DNA of 64,000 bases from [Limnothrix rosea] IAM M-220 (GTDB lineage: Bacteria; Cyanobacteriota; Cyanobacteriia; Cyanobacteriales; MRBY01): the NCBI RefSeq assembly GCF_001904615.1, contig NZ_MRBY01000014.1, forward strand, positions 19,647 through 83,646, given 5' to 3'. The notes under the pieces were generated by a model. That model saw only the letters and a program-made list of their open reading frames with translations. It was not told the origin of the DNA and did not search any database. The translations under genes and the position numbers were made by a program. This document shows positions 47,692 through 57,297 of the stretch, in pieces. Position 1 is the stretch's first letter; every line of letters begins with the position of its first letter.

Positions 47692-48994
47692 TCTGTAGCC
47701 TGCGATACACCTCTACTAGTGCGAGGCGATCGCCGACATTACCGGGGAATAAAACAATCGGTAAGTCTGGCAATTGGGGGTGTGCTGTCGTCGTTTTAAC
47801 GAGACAACAACCTGCCAAAATTTGCCCCAGTAATTGAACTTTAGCTAAATCTAAACCATGACTGAGCAAACGGTTGGAAGTGTTTCCTCCTTTACTAATT
47901 ATAAATCCCAAATTCGAGGGTAAAGCTTGCACAATCTCTAATAAAAATTGGGTGATGGTTTCGCCAAATAAGAGTTGTTCTTGCTGATTTGTTTGGGATT
48001 GGAAGGAACGGCTTGTGTAGATCACAGGCGTGAGTTGCTGACTAAAGGCTGTGGCGATCGCCCCTTGAATTTCTGATAAAAAAGTGTCACGGACTTCGTG
48101 CTTTTGGCAACGTAAAACATCGATTTCAATGCCCTGAATGGTGGGCAACTTAAGTAATTCTTGTAATTGCACTGTCGTCTTCGCCACATGGGAACCAACG
48201 AGGATTAGACCCGGATGATTGGAACGGCGATACTGTCCCATTTGTTTCGCTGCAATGGGTTGTTTGCCAAGATTCGCAAGGGAAGTGAGTAAACTAGCGG
48301 CACTGCGAAAAATGAATTTTTTACCGTCAGTGGTGGCTTCCAATAACGCGGGTACGAGCTGGTCAAAATCTGATTGTGTTGCGGCGCTAAGTACAATTTG
48401 CTGATTTTTTGTTAAGCCCTGTAAATAAGTGGCGAGTTGTTGTTGATTTTGCTGGGCATCGAGAATCTCAACGGTTTCTGCGGCGATCGCCCCCTGTGTT
48501 TTTTCTTCAATGTAATCAGGCAAAAAACTATGGCTAAAACCAAATATTGCATCTTTCGCAAATTCTGTTGTGTGGACGGGCGTTAACTGGTTAGCTTCAG
48601 CAATGTAATGGGTTCCATCAATGGTCACTCTGCCACCTTCAAAAAAAGCAGGGGCATGGAAGCAAGCATCAAATTCTCCAAACACACTGGCGATCGCTTC
48701 AGGTTCTGCGGGAAAATGCCCACGCAAAGTCGAATCAGACCGACTGACTAAAATAAAATTTTTGATCTTTTCAGCAGCTAAAGCAGCTTTGAGATTTATA
48801 CAAATTTCGCGGGTCGTGGCGATCGCCTCAGCTTCTAGCATGGCGCGAGTATTCGCCAAGATAAAAAAGATAGGTGCAGACTCTAGGAGCGCTTCCCGTA
48901 AAGTCTCAACATCCCAGCGTAAAAGCAACGAGCAACTGTGAACCGTCTGAGAACCCGTCGGATCATCATCAAGCACAATAATTTTTGGAGCCAT
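47684..48994 (-). CDS. Four-carbon acid sugar kinase family protein (DUF1537/OtnK-like)
   Basis: A 436-residue protein of the DUF1537 family. The N-terminal motif IIVLDDDPTGSQTVHSC and VSRSDSTLRGHFP are the family hallmarks, and FIISKGGNTSNRL near the C-terminus belongs to the nucleotide-binding part. The family phosphorylates D-erythronate, D-threonate or related acids. No partner dehydrogenase or PdxA2 lies nearby, so a role in metabolite repair is as likely as catabolism. Confidence 0.87.
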   Translation of the reverse strand: MAPKIIVLDDDPTGSQTVHSCSLLLRWDVETLREALLESAPIFFILANTRAMLEAEAIATTREICINLKAALAAEKIKNFILVSRSDSTLRGHFPAEPEAIASVFGEFDACFHAPAFFEGGRVTIDGTHYIAEANQLTPVHTTEFAKDAIFGFSHSFLPDYIEEKTQGAIAAETVEILDAQQNQQQLATYLQGLTKNQQIVLSAATQSDFDQLVPALLEATTDGKKFIFRSAASLLTSLANLGKQPIAAKQMGQYRRSNHPGLILVGSHVAKTTVQLQELLKLPTIQGIEIDVLRCQKHEVRDTFLSEIQGAIATAFSQQLTPVIYTSRSFQSQTNQQEQLLFGETITQFLLEIVQALPSNLGFIISKGGNTSNRLLSHGLDLAKVQLLGQILAGCCLVKTTTAHPQLPDLPIVLFPGNVGDRLALVEVYRRLQTQ

Positions 48995-49125
48995 TACTAT
49001 CCCTTAAACCTTGTTTCCTTGATCCTTACAAACAGCCATTCATCAACACAAGCCAAAAAAAATTGCCCAGACCCTCAATAGACGCGAACCAACACACTCG
49101 TTGATATCTGATATCTGACACCTAG

Positions 49126-50094
49126 CTACCGAGGCACCAAAGCCAAAGCCTGTTCAATCACTTCACAGCTCACCTCATGGCCGCGACCTTCTTCCGTAAT
49201 GTAGCGTTTCCAAGCCTTTGTGCCGGGTTGACCGAGAAATAACGACAACATGTGGCGGCTAATACTGTGGAGCTTGACACCTTTTTTATGATTGCGTTCG
49301 ATGTAGGGCAACATTGCTTCAACTATTTCGTGGCGCGTTTTTGGCTCCGCATCTTCACCGTAAATATCACGATCTACCGTCGCAAAAATGTAAGGATTAT
49401 CATAGGCTGCCCGCCCAATCATCACGGCATCAACTTCTTTCAGGTGAGTTTTAGTTTGATCTAGCGTTGTAATGCCGCCATTAATTTCGATCCACAGTTG
49501 CGGGAAATCTTCTTTCAGACGGTAAACATCTTCGTATCGCAATGGGGGAACTGTACGATTTTCTTTCGGACTTAGACCCTGCAACCAAGCCTTGCGGGCA
49601 TGGACAGAGAAGCGATCGCAGCCTGTTTGGGAAACAACTTCAACAAAACGATGGAGGTGTTCGTAACTATCTTGCTCATCCACACCAATGCGATGTTTGA
49701 CCGTCACCGGAATTTTTACTGCATCTTGCATCGCCGCAATGCATTCAGCGACCAGCTCCGGCTGGGTCATTAAACAAGCTCCAAAATTACCCTTTTGCAC
49801 CCTTGGACTGGGGCAACCCACATTCAGATTGATTTCGTCATAACCCCAGTCTTCACCCACCTTGGCGCATTCAGCTAAATCTGTCGGATTATCGCCGCCT
49901 AACTGTAGGGAAAGGGGATGTTCTTCCGGGTCAAAATCTAAAAGCTTGGGGCGATCGCCGTGAATAATGGCACCAGTCGTCACCATTTCAGTATGCAACA
50001 GCGTCCGCCGTGTAATTTGGCGCATTAGATAACGAAAATGACGGTCAGTGCGATCCATCATGGGGGCAACACTAACGAGATGGGGACATTCCAT
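49126..50094 (-). CDS. dusA: tRNA-dihydrouridine(20/20a) synthase DusA
   Basis: From ATG 50094 (MECPHLVSVAPMMDRTDRHF) this is a 322-residue flavoenzyme; the longer frame from 50154 adds an unrelated leader. Visible motifs are VGCPSPRVQKGNFGACLM with the catalytic Cys, VKHRIGVDEQDSY, and SVHARKAWLQGLSPKENR, which is specific for the DusA branch. It reduces U20/U20a in tRNA with NADPH and FMN. Confidence 0.95.
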   Translation of the reverse strand: MECPHLVSVAPMMDRTDRHFRYLMRQITRRTLLHTEMVTTGAIIHGDRPKLLDFDPEEHPLSLQLGGDNPTDLAECAKVGEDWGYDEINLNVGCPSPRVQKGNFGACLMTQPELVAECIAAMQDAVKIPVTVKHRIGVDEQDSYEHLHRFVEVVSQTGCDRFSVHARKAWLQGLSPKENRTVPPLRYEDVYRLKEDFPQLWIEINGGITTLDQTKTHLKEVDAVMIGRAAYDNPYIFATVDRDIYGEDAEPKTRHEIVEAMLPYIERNHKKGVKLHSISRHMLSLFLGQPGTKAWKRYITEEGRGHEVSCEVIEQALALVPR

Positions 50095-50343
50095 AAAAAA
50101 ATTTAGACGGATATTACAAACTATTGAGCGAAATTGAGCGCAAACGGCAGACAAACTATGGACTAAATATTCGATGGCGATCGCCTCAATTCATCGACAC
50201 CGTTAAGTCAGGGCAATCCCATGGGAACGATCAAAGATATCAAGTCGCGATTTATACAAATATTCTCATAAAAATATCAGCAAGAAGTCTGAAAATAGAA
50301 GATACAATGCGACAGATAAGAAACTCCATTTTCACTGTAGATT

Positions 50344-50724
50344 ATGTCTGCCCTAGAAAGCATCAAACCAGCTGGCAAAGGCGAAGTAATGATTTATTTC
50401 CCCTACTATCCCAAAAGCAAGCAAAAATCCCTACCCCATGCCATCGGTCTATACAAGATGGGTTCTATCGAAGGGGAGCGGACAATTGAAGGTGGCGAAA
50501 GCATTCCCTTCGTCGCGAGCTGGTATGTTTCAAAATTACCCTCGGAGATGACAAATTGCCGACTGCAGTTTGATTCCCAAGCAGAGCTGAGCTATAGCGT
50601 TACCATGCCCAATAATGAATTTGTCGACTACCTTATCGACCTCTTAGCAAATTTCCGGCGAGCCCGTCGCATCGACTTTCCAAAAGGCTTCTATCGCCAG
50701 CTTCTAGGATTGTCAAAAGAATAA
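50344..50724 (+). CDS. Conserved hypothetical protein
   Basis: A 126-residue protein beginning MSALESIKPAGKGEVMIYFP. It is soluble, mixed alpha/beta, without cysteines at conserved spacing and with a basic C-terminal helix (FRRARRIDFPKGFYRQLL). It resembles uncharacterised single-domain proteins common in cyanobacteria. It lies 70 bases before the DRTGG-domain gene on the same strand and may be co-transcribed with it. Function unknown. Confidence 0.65.
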   Translation: MSALESIKPAGKGEVMIYFPYYPKSKQKSLPHAIGLYKMGSIEGERTIEGGESIPFVASWYVSKLPSEMTNCRLQFDSQAELSYSVTMPNNEFVDYLIDLLANFRRARRIDFPKGFYRQLLGLSKE

Positions 50725-50794
50725 TTTTCAGCTTTGCTCCTAGTCAAAATTCCGTTATTGTTTACTAAATAGAATCTAAGCTTCCAGAGGAGTA

Positions 50795-51877
50795 ATGGGT
50801 GTGACCCAACCAACCCAGAGAGTCATTGTTGCTTCTACCGAACCATATAGCGGTAAATCGGCCATTCTTTTAGGTCTTGTGCAACAACTCAAGCGACAAA
50901 ATCTTTCTGTTGCCTACAGTAAGCCCATTGGCACAGTTTGGCATGATGAGCAAAGTGGCTCATTTGCGCGGATTGAAGATGATTTGCGGTTTCTTGTTGA
51001 GGCTCTCCATCTTAGTGAAGCAGAGGTGCGATCGCCGGTGTTATTCCTCGATCAAGAAACCCTTACCCGTCGTTTGAGCGGTGAGGATGAAATCGACTAT
51101 CCCCAGAAGCTCAAGGACGATCTAGACGATATCACCACTGACATCACCTTCGTTGAAGCACCCAAAAGTCTTTGGGAAGGTAGTATTTTCAACCTGTCGG
51201 CTGGCGAAATTGCCAACACCCTAGATGCACAAATTCTTCTGGTCATTCCCTACCACGATAAACTCCTCGTTGATAGTCTTTTAACCGTATTGCGGTTTCT
51301 CGGCGATCGCCTGATGGGTGTCGTCATCAACAAGATTCCCCCCGATGCCCTAGATATTGCAGAGCAACAAGTTAAACCTTTTCTACAAAAAAAAGGCATT
51401 GATGTTTTTGGCTTAATCCCTGCCAACCGCATTTTACGCAGCGTCAATGTTCGTGAATTAGTAAAGCGCCTCAATGCAGAAGTGCTGTGCCGTAGCGATC
51501 GCCTTGATTTGATGGTAGAAAGCTTGACCATTGGCGCGATGAACGTCAACTCTGCCCTAAAATATTTCCGCCAGCGACAAAATATGGCAGTCGTCACCGG
51601 CGGCGATCGCACAGACCTACAACTAGCCGCCCTTGAAACATCCACCCAATGCCTGATTTTGACAGGGCATGTTGCGCCCCAAGAAATCATTCTCAACCGC
51701 GCCGAAGACTTAGAAGTCCCCATCCTGTCAGTAGACTACGATACCCTCACCACCGTCGAGATCATCGACCAAGCCTTTGACCATGTACGGTTGCAAGAAC
51801 CCATCAAAGTAGAAGTTGCCCAAGAATTATTCCAAAAGCATTTCGACTATGATCGCTTTATGCAACACTTATCCTAA
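50795..51877 (+). CDS. Phosphotransacetylase-family protein with P-loop and DRTGG domains
   Basis: A 360-residue protein. The N-terminal half is a BioD-like P-loop domain (VIVASTEPYSGKSAILLG at 9-26). The C-terminal half is a DRTGG domain (VVTGGDRTDLQLAALE near 270). This is the architecture of the N-terminal part of long Pta proteins, without the acetyltransferase domain. In other proteins these parts regulate activity by nucleotide binding. The role of the free form is unknown. Confidence 0.85.
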   Translation: MGVTQPTQRVIVASTEPYSGKSAILLGLVQQLKRQNLSVAYSKPIGTVWHDEQSGSFARIEDDLRFLVEALHLSEAEVRSPVLFLDQETLTRRLSGEDEIDYPQKLKDDLDDITTDITFVEAPKSLWEGSIFNLSAGEIANTLDAQILLVIPYHDKLLVDSLLTVLRFLGDRLMGVVINKIPPDALDIAEQQVKPFLQKKGIDVFGLIPANRILRSVNVRELVKRLNAEVLCRSDRLDLMVESLTIGAMNVNSALKYFRQRQNMAVVTGGDRTDLQLAALETSTQCLILTGHVAPQEIILNRAEDLEVPILSVDYDTLTTVEIIDQAFDHVRLQEPIKVEVAQELFQKHFDYDRFMQHLS

Positions 51878-51966
51878 ATTGCTTGATTAACTGCTGTATT
51901 TTCCCTTGGGAAAACTACCCCTTTTATCCTCTGTTTGAATTAGCGTTTTACCAGAATTTTTAACCC

Positions 51967-53193
51967 ATGCAAACCCTAGAACGTCCGGACACCAATGCGG
52001 CGAACTTAGTGGACACCACCATCCATCGCCGGAAAACCCGTGCTGTACCAGTGGGGTCTGTCACCATCGGTAGCGATTATCCCGTTGTCGTTCAGTCGAT
52101 GATCAATGAAGATACCCTCGACATTGAAGGTTCCGTTGCCGGTATCCGCCGCCTCCACGAAATTGGCTGCGAAATTGTGCGGGTAACTGTGCCCAGTATG
52201 GCTCACGCCAAATCCCTCGCGAAGATCAAAGAACGTTTGGCGGCGACTTATCAGCCAGTGCCCCTCGTTGCAGATGTTCACCACAATGGCATGAAAATTG
52301 CCCTAGAGGTGGCAAAACATGTTGATAACGTGCGCATTAATCCGGGTTTATACGTTTTTGAAAATCCCAATGATAGTCGCACAGAATATTCTGATGAAGA
52401 ATTTAAGGCGATCGGTGACAAAATTCGTGAAACATTAGAACCCCTCGTCGTTTCTCTGCGAGATCAGGGCAAGTCTATGCGCATCGGCGTGAATCATGGG
52501 TCTCTTGCGGAGCGGATGCTCTTCACCTATGGCGACACTCCAGAAGGCATGGTGGAGTCGGCGATCGAGTTTATTCGTATTTGCCAAGACCTTGATTTTC
52601 ACAATTTAATCATTTCCCTAAAGGCTTCCCGTGTTCCTGTGATGTTGGCGGCTTATCGTTTAATGGTACGTCGCATGGATGAGCTGGGGATGGATTATCC
52701 TCTGCACCTCGGTGTCACGGAAGCCGGCGATGGTGAATACGGCCGTATTAAGTCTACTGCTGGTATTGGGACACTCTTAGCAGAAGGCCTTGGCGATACG
52801 ATTCGCGTGTCTTTAACTGAAGCGCCGGAGAAAGAAATTCCTGTTTGCTATAGCATTTTGCAGGCTCTGGGTCTCCGCAAAACCATGGTGGAGTACGTGG
52901 CTTGTCCTTCCTGTGGTCGCACTCTCTTTAACCTTGAGGAAGTACTCAATAAAGTTCGTGATGCGACGGATCACCTAGTCGGACTGGATATTGCGGTGAT
53001 GGGCTGTATTGTGAATGGCCCCGGTGAGATGGCGGATGCTGATTACGGTTATGTCGGAAAGACTCCCGGCTATATTTCCCTCTATCGTGGTCGTGAAGAA
53101 ATTCGTAAAGTGCCTGAGGCTGAAGGGGTTGAGCAGCTAATTGACTTAATTAAGTCTGATGGCCGCTGGGTTGACCCACCGGAAGATGAATAA
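51967..53193 (+). CDS. ispG: 4-hydroxy-3-methylbut-2-enyl diphosphate synthase
   Basis: A 408-residue enzyme of the MEP isoprenoid pathway. The iron-sulfur ligands are Cys313 and Cys316 (CPSCGRTLF) and Cys347 (GCIVNGPGE). The TIM-barrel half holds [11 protein letters not shown]. In cyanobacteria it converts MEcPP to HMBPP with electrons from ferredoxin. This feeds carotenoid, phytol and quinone synthesis. Single gene with a terminator. Confidence 0.97.
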   Translation: MQTLERPDTNAANLVDTTIHRRKTRAVPVGSVTIGSDYPVVVQSMINEDTLDIEGSVAGIRRLHEIGCEIVRVTVPSMAHAKSLAKIKERLAATYQPVPLVADVHHNGMKIALEVAKHVDNVRINPGLYVFENPNDSRTEYSDEEFKAIGDKIRETLEPLVVSLRDQGKSMRIGVNHGSLAERMLFTYGDTPEGMVESAIEFIRICQDLDFHNLIISLKASRVPVMLAAYRLMVRRMDELGMDYPLHLGVTEAGDGEYGRIKSTAGIGTLLAEGLGDTIRVSLTEAPEKEIPVCYSILQALGLRKTMVEYVACPSCGRTLFNLEEVLNKVRDATDHLVGLDIAVMGCIVNGPGEMADADYGYVGKTPGYISLYRGREEIRKVPEAEGVEQLIDLIKSDGRWVDPPEDE

Positions 53194-53220
53194 ATTTTCA
53201 ATTTTTTTTCTTTAATAAAT

Positions 53221-53249
53221 ATCCTGTCTATGGCTAGGCGGGATTTTCT
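53221..53249 (+). terminator. Rho-independent terminator of ispG
   Basis: ATCCTGTCTA pairs with TAGGCGGGAT (two wobbles) around TGGC, followed by TTTTCTTTTTC. The hairpin overlaps the stop codon of the convergent Uma2 gene. Confidence 0.65.
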
Positions 53250-53836
53250 TTTTCTATGGGAGAGGTTTCGATAATTTCGACATCTTCGTAAATGTCGGCG
53301 ATCGCCACATCCATCTCTAGACTTTTAAAAGCAACATTCGTTGCACTTAGATCAAACATTTCAAACCGCCATGAATTGTCTTTATTGCGGCGATAAATTT
53401 CGAGTCGTTTATGTTTGGTGTTAACAAGGACATATTCTTCGAGACTGGCGATGGTTTGGTAATCGTTAAACTTATCTCCTCGGTCAAAGCTCTCAGTGCT
53501 AGGTGATAAGACTTCAATAATTAATTTTGGAAAATACTTAACAGTCGCGGTCTCCTTATCTTCAGGATTACAAGTGACAAATAAATCTGGATAGTAGTAA
53601 CAATTTTTCCGCTCGACGCGCACTTTTACATCGGCAAAATATACACTGCAACCAGAACCCCGCAAATGATTCCGCAGCAATAAGTATAAATTGCCACTAA
53701 CGACATTATGCTCGTCAGTTGTTCCCGCCATTGCATAGGCTTCACCATTGATATATTCGTGCTTGACAGAATTTTCTGCTTCCCATGCCAAATATTCTTC
53801 GGGACTAAGATATCGGGAATCTTTTAGGGCAACCAT
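53234..53836 (-). CDS. Uma2-family (DUF820) endonuclease-like protein
   Basis: From ATG 53836 (MVALKDSRYLSPEEYLAWEA) it has 200 residues; a start at 53881 would add 15. Uma2 motifs are clear: PEEYLAWE, HEYINGEAYAMAG, and the PD-(D/E)xK-like YYPDLFVTC and KLIIEVLSPSTESFDRG. The family is greatly expanded in cyanobacteria and has a restriction-endonuclease fold. Its biological role is unsettled, although some members are linked to mobile elements. Confidence 0.85.
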   Translation of the reverse strand: MVALKDSRYLSPEEYLAWEAENSVKHEYINGEAYAMAGTTDEHNVVSGNLYLLLRNHLRGSGCSVYFADVKVRVERKNCYYYPDLFVTCNPEDKETATVKYFPKLIIEVLSPSTESFDRGDKFNDYQTIASLEEYVLVNTKHKRLEIYRRNKDNSWRFEMFDLSATNVAFKSLEMDVAIADIYEDVEIIETSPIEKENPA

Positions 53837-53956
53837 TGCAAAATTGGGTTTATCGTATTGCTTTGATTTTAGCGGATGCATCCACAGGGGTTTCGTTAAT
53901 TACCGCTAATACAGCCCTCCCACTTGCCTATAATATTTAAGAACTTTTAAGCAGTA

Positions 53957-56800
53957 ATGGCGATCGCCCCCATGAGCAAGTCCGATCAAATCCGCATCCG
54001 TGGCGCAAGGCAGCACAACCTCAAAAATGTGGATCTTGATTTACCGCGTAACCAATTAATTGTATTCACAGGGGTATCGGGGTCAGGCAAGTCGTCATTG
54101 GCGTTTGACACGATTTTTGCGGAGGGGCAGCGGCGATATGTCGAATCCCTCAGTGCCTACGCGCGACAATTTTTAGGGCAACTAGATAAACCAGATGTGG
54201 ATGCCATTGAGGGGTTGAGTCCCGCCATTTCCATCGACCAAAAATCCACGTCCCATAACCCCCGCTCAACGGTGGGCACTGTTACCGAAATCGCTGATTA
54301 TTTACGCTTACTTTTCGGGCGAGCAGGAGAACCCCACTGCCCCCACTGCGATCGCCCCATTGCGCCCCAGACCATCGATGAAATGTGCGATCGCATTTTA
54401 GGATTGCCCGATAAAACAAAATTTCAACTCCTTGCCCCCGTCATTCGCCACCAAAAAGGAACCCATAAAAAAACCCTATCTAGCATTGCCTCAGAGGGTT
54501 TTGCCCGTGTACGAGTTAATGGTGAAACCCGCGAACTGAGTGACAATATCAAACTCGATAAAAATCAATATCACAATATTGAAATTGTGGTTGATCGCCT
54601 CGTCAAAAAAGACGGCATTGAGGAACGTTTAGCAGATTCTTTAGCGACTTGTCTCAAACATTCCGAAGGCACAGCCCTTGTCGATTTAGTCGGCACCGAT
54701 GAACAAATTGTTTTTTCTGAAAATTTTGCCTGTCCTGAACATGGAGCCGTCATTGAAGAATTATCACCCCGGCTCTTTTCCTTTAATTCTCCCTATGGTG
54801 CTTGTTCGGCTTGCCACGGTTTGGGGAGTCACCGACGCTTTTCTGCGGATCTCGTGATTCCCGATCCTAAGCAACCTCTCTATGCGGCGATCGCCCCCTG
54901 GTCTGAAAAAGAAAATACCTATTATTTATCACTACTCTATAACCTTGGCCAAAACTTTGGCTTTGAGATCCAAACCCCCTGGGAAAAACTTAGCGAAGAA
55001 CACCGCGACATTTTATTAAACGGCACCGAAGAATCCATTTGGTTTGAAGAAGAATCTCGCTACGGCTCAGGCAAAGGTTATTACCGTCACTATTCCGGCA
55101 TTCTAAAACTCCTAGAACGCAACTACAAAGAAACAAATTCCGAGGCAATCAAGTCCAAACTCGAAAAATATTTAGTCAATCAACCCTGCGAAGTTTGTCA
55201 CGGTAAACGACTAAAACCAGAAGCCTTATCCGTTCGCCTAGGACAATACAACATTGATGAACTAACAAGTGTTTCGATCCGAGATTGCCTCAAACAAATT
55301 GACGACCTAGAACTGAGCGATCGCCAAAAAATAATCGGCGAGCTCGCCCTAAAAGAAATTCGTGCCCGTCTAAAATTTTTGTTAGATGTTGGCCTAGATT
55401 ATTTAACCCTAAACCGAGCAGCCATGACCCTTTCCGGCGGCGAAGCCCAGCGCATTCGCCTAGCGACCCAAATTGGTGCAGGTTTAACAGGTGTCCTGTA
55501 TGTACTAGACGAACCCAGCATTGGTTTACACCAACGGGATAACGAACGACTGCTCAAAACATTACAAAAATTGCGAGATCTCGGCAATACCCTCATTGTT
55601 GTCGAACACGACGAAGATACGATGCGAGCCGCTGACCACATTATCGATATTGGCCCAAAAGCCGGTGTTCATGGCGGTGACATTGTTTTTGCAGGCACAT
55701 TTGACAAATTTCTCAAGAATAAACAATCCCTCACAGCAGCCTATTTATCCGGTAAACGAAAAATCGAAACACCGCCGGAGCGACGGGAAGGAAATGGCGG
55801 CAAACTGGTACTAACAAACTGTCGTAAAAATAATCTTCAGGGTGTTGATGTTGAAATTCCCCTCGGCAAATTAGTCTGTGTCACTGGAGTTTCTGGGTCT
55901 GGCAAATCCACCCTAATGAACGAATTACTCTATCCAGCTTTGCAACATAGTCTCAATAGAAATATCCCTTTCCCGAAGGAGCTAGACTCCGTTAAAGGGT
56001 TAAAATCCATAGATAAAGTGATTGTTATTGACCAGTCGCCCATTGGTCGCACGCCCCGCTCCAACCCGGCCACCTATACGGGAATTTTTGACCCCATTCG
56101 TACCCTGTTTGCCGAGGCCGTGGAAGCGAAAACGAGAGGCTACAAAAAAGGTCGTTTTTCTTTTAATGTTAAAGGCGGTCGTTGCGAAGCTTGTTCTGGT
56201 CAGGGTGTGAATGTCATTGAAATGAATTTTTTACCCGATGTCTATGTCCAGTGTGATGTGTGCAAGGGGGCAAGATATAATCGCGAAACCTTGCAGGTAA
56301 AGTTTAAAGGCTACTCCATCGCTGATGTCTTGAATATGACGGTGGAAGAAGCTTTGGGGGTATTCGAAAATATTACGGCGGCGGCAAATCGTCTCCAGAC
56401 GTTAATGGATGTGGGGTTAAACTACGTCAAGCTGGGACAGCCTGCTCCGACTTTGTCTGGTGGTGAAGCGCAGCGGGTGAAACTAGCCTCTGAGTTATCG
56501 CGCCGTGCCACGGGCAAAACTCTTTATCTCATTGATGAGCCGACGACTGGTTTATCTTTTTATGATGTGCATCATTTACTAAATGTCTTGCAACGGCTGG
56601 TAGACAAGGGTAATTCGGTCTTGGTGATCGAACATAATCTGGATGTGATTCGCTGTAGTGATTGGCTGATTGATCTAGGGCCAGAAGGGGGCGATCGCGG
56701 CGGAGAAATTATTGGTGTTGGGACACCAGAAGAACTGATCAAAAATAAACAATCTCATACGGGTCACTTTCTTAAGCCTTTACTGGCAACTGCCCATTAG
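53957..56800 (+). CDS. uvrA: Excinuclease ABC subunit A
   Basis: A 947-residue protein of normal UvrA layout. There are two ABC modules with Walker A GVSGSGKSSL and GVSGSGKSTL and signatures LSGGEAQRIRLA and LSGGEAQRVKLA. Zinc-binding pairs CPHC, CSAC and CEAC..CDVC are present. It finds helix-distorting lesions and loads UvrB in nucleotide excision repair. The start at 53957 includes a HIP1-coded MAIAP; ATG at 53972 is possible. Confidence 0.97.
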   Translation: MAIAPMSKSDQIRIRGARQHNLKNVDLDLPRNQLIVFTGVSGSGKSSLAFDTIFAEGQRRYVESLSAYARQFLGQLDKPDVDAIEGLSPAISIDQKSTSHNPRSTVGTVTEIADYLRLLFGRAGEPHCPHCDRPIAPQTIDEMCDRILGLPDKTKFQLLAPVIRHQKGTHKKTLSSIASEGFARVRVNGETRELSDNIKLDKNQYHNIEIVVDRLVKKDGIEERLADSLATCLKHSEGTALVDLVGTDEQIVFSENFACPEHGAVIEELSPRLFSFNSPYGACSACHGLGSHRRFSADLVIPDPKQPLYAAIAPWSEKENTYYLSLLYNLGQNFGFEIQTPWEKLSEEHRDILLNGTEESIWFEEESRYGSGKGYYRHYSGILKLLERNYKETNSEAIKSKLEKYLVNQPCEVCHGKRLKPEALSVRLGQYNIDELTSVSIRDCLKQIDDLELSDRQKIIGELALKEIRARLKFLLDVGLDYLTLNRAAMTLSGGEAQRIRLATQIGAGLTGVLYVLDEPSIGLHQRDNERLLKTLQKLRDLGNTLIVVEHDEDTMRAADHIIDIGPKAGVHGGDIVFAGTFDKFLKNKQSLTAAYLSGKRKIETPPERREGNGGKLVLTNCRKNNLQGVDVEIPLGKLVCVTGVSGSGKSTLMNELLYPALQHSLNRNIPFPKELDSVKGLKSIDKVIVIDQSPIGRTPRSNPATYTGIFDPIRTLFAEAVEAKTRGYKKGRFSFNVKGGRCEACSGQGVNVIEMNFLPDVYVQCDVCKGARYNRETLQVKFKGYSIADVLNMTVEEALGVFENITAAANRLQTLMDVGLNYVKLGQPAPTLSGGEAQRVKLASELSRRATGKTLYLIDEPTTGLSFYDVHHLLNVLQRLVDKGNSVLVIEHNLDVIRCSDWLIDLGPEGGDRGGEIIGVGTPEELIKNKQSHTGHFLKPLLATAH

Positions 56801-56803
56801 TTG

Positions 56804-57038
56804 TTAACCTGAGTTCGGTTTAAGAATGGTCTAGGATGACGACGCGGTGAAAGGGAGAGCGAGTGATGGGGAGATTTTTCATTCAAATAATTCTAATGCG
56901 GGTGTCCGTTGATATCCCGTGCCTCCCAATCCCAATGTCCCCGTGCCTCCCCCTCTCCGTGTCTCCCGATCCCAATGTCCCCGTGTCTCCTTTTCCCTGA
57001 AGCATTGAGGCGAAATCCTTAACCCAAACTGAGGTTAA
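56804..57038. mobile_element. Possible MITE with 21-bp inverted ends and TTAA borders
   Basis: The 21 bases at 56804-56824 match the reverse complement of 57018-57038 at 18 positions. Both ends begin with TTAACCT. The element starts three bases after the uvrA stop codon. Inside lie two imperfect 40-bp direct repeats (56918-56957 and 56958-56997) made of CCGTGYCTCC and CCCAATGTCC pieces. No transposase frame is present. Size and structure fit a small non-autonomous element. Confidence 0.45.
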
Positions 57039-57297
57039 AAAGCTTATCTGGAAAAGTTTTTACGTTAAGTTGAAGCCGATGACTATGTCAAAGTCAGATT
57101 AATCTTGCCGACCATGATTATTACTTAATTAAATTCTGTCGGAGTGTTATTTAGATGCATTTCTGAGAAATGACGATAGGGGAATCATCTTTATTCTTCA
57201 TTGGCAGGCGATCACTCACTTTCATGGATGTTGAAACGATAGTGTCTGAGGTTTAGGACTGTGAGCATTCAGTGATTTTACGGAAGCTTGGTCTAGA
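57039..57297. other. Remainder of intergenic region, no gene seen
   Basis: The whole gap behind uvrA is 497 bases. To the right of the inverted-repeat element it is AT-rich and contains no frame with family features. It should carry the promoter for the YaaW-like gene. Confidence 0.45.

Noticed and set aside
56918..56997. CRISPR-like array behind uvrA
   Set aside because: There are only two imperfect 40-bp copies without unique spacers; the sub-repeats are low-complexity C-rich sequence.
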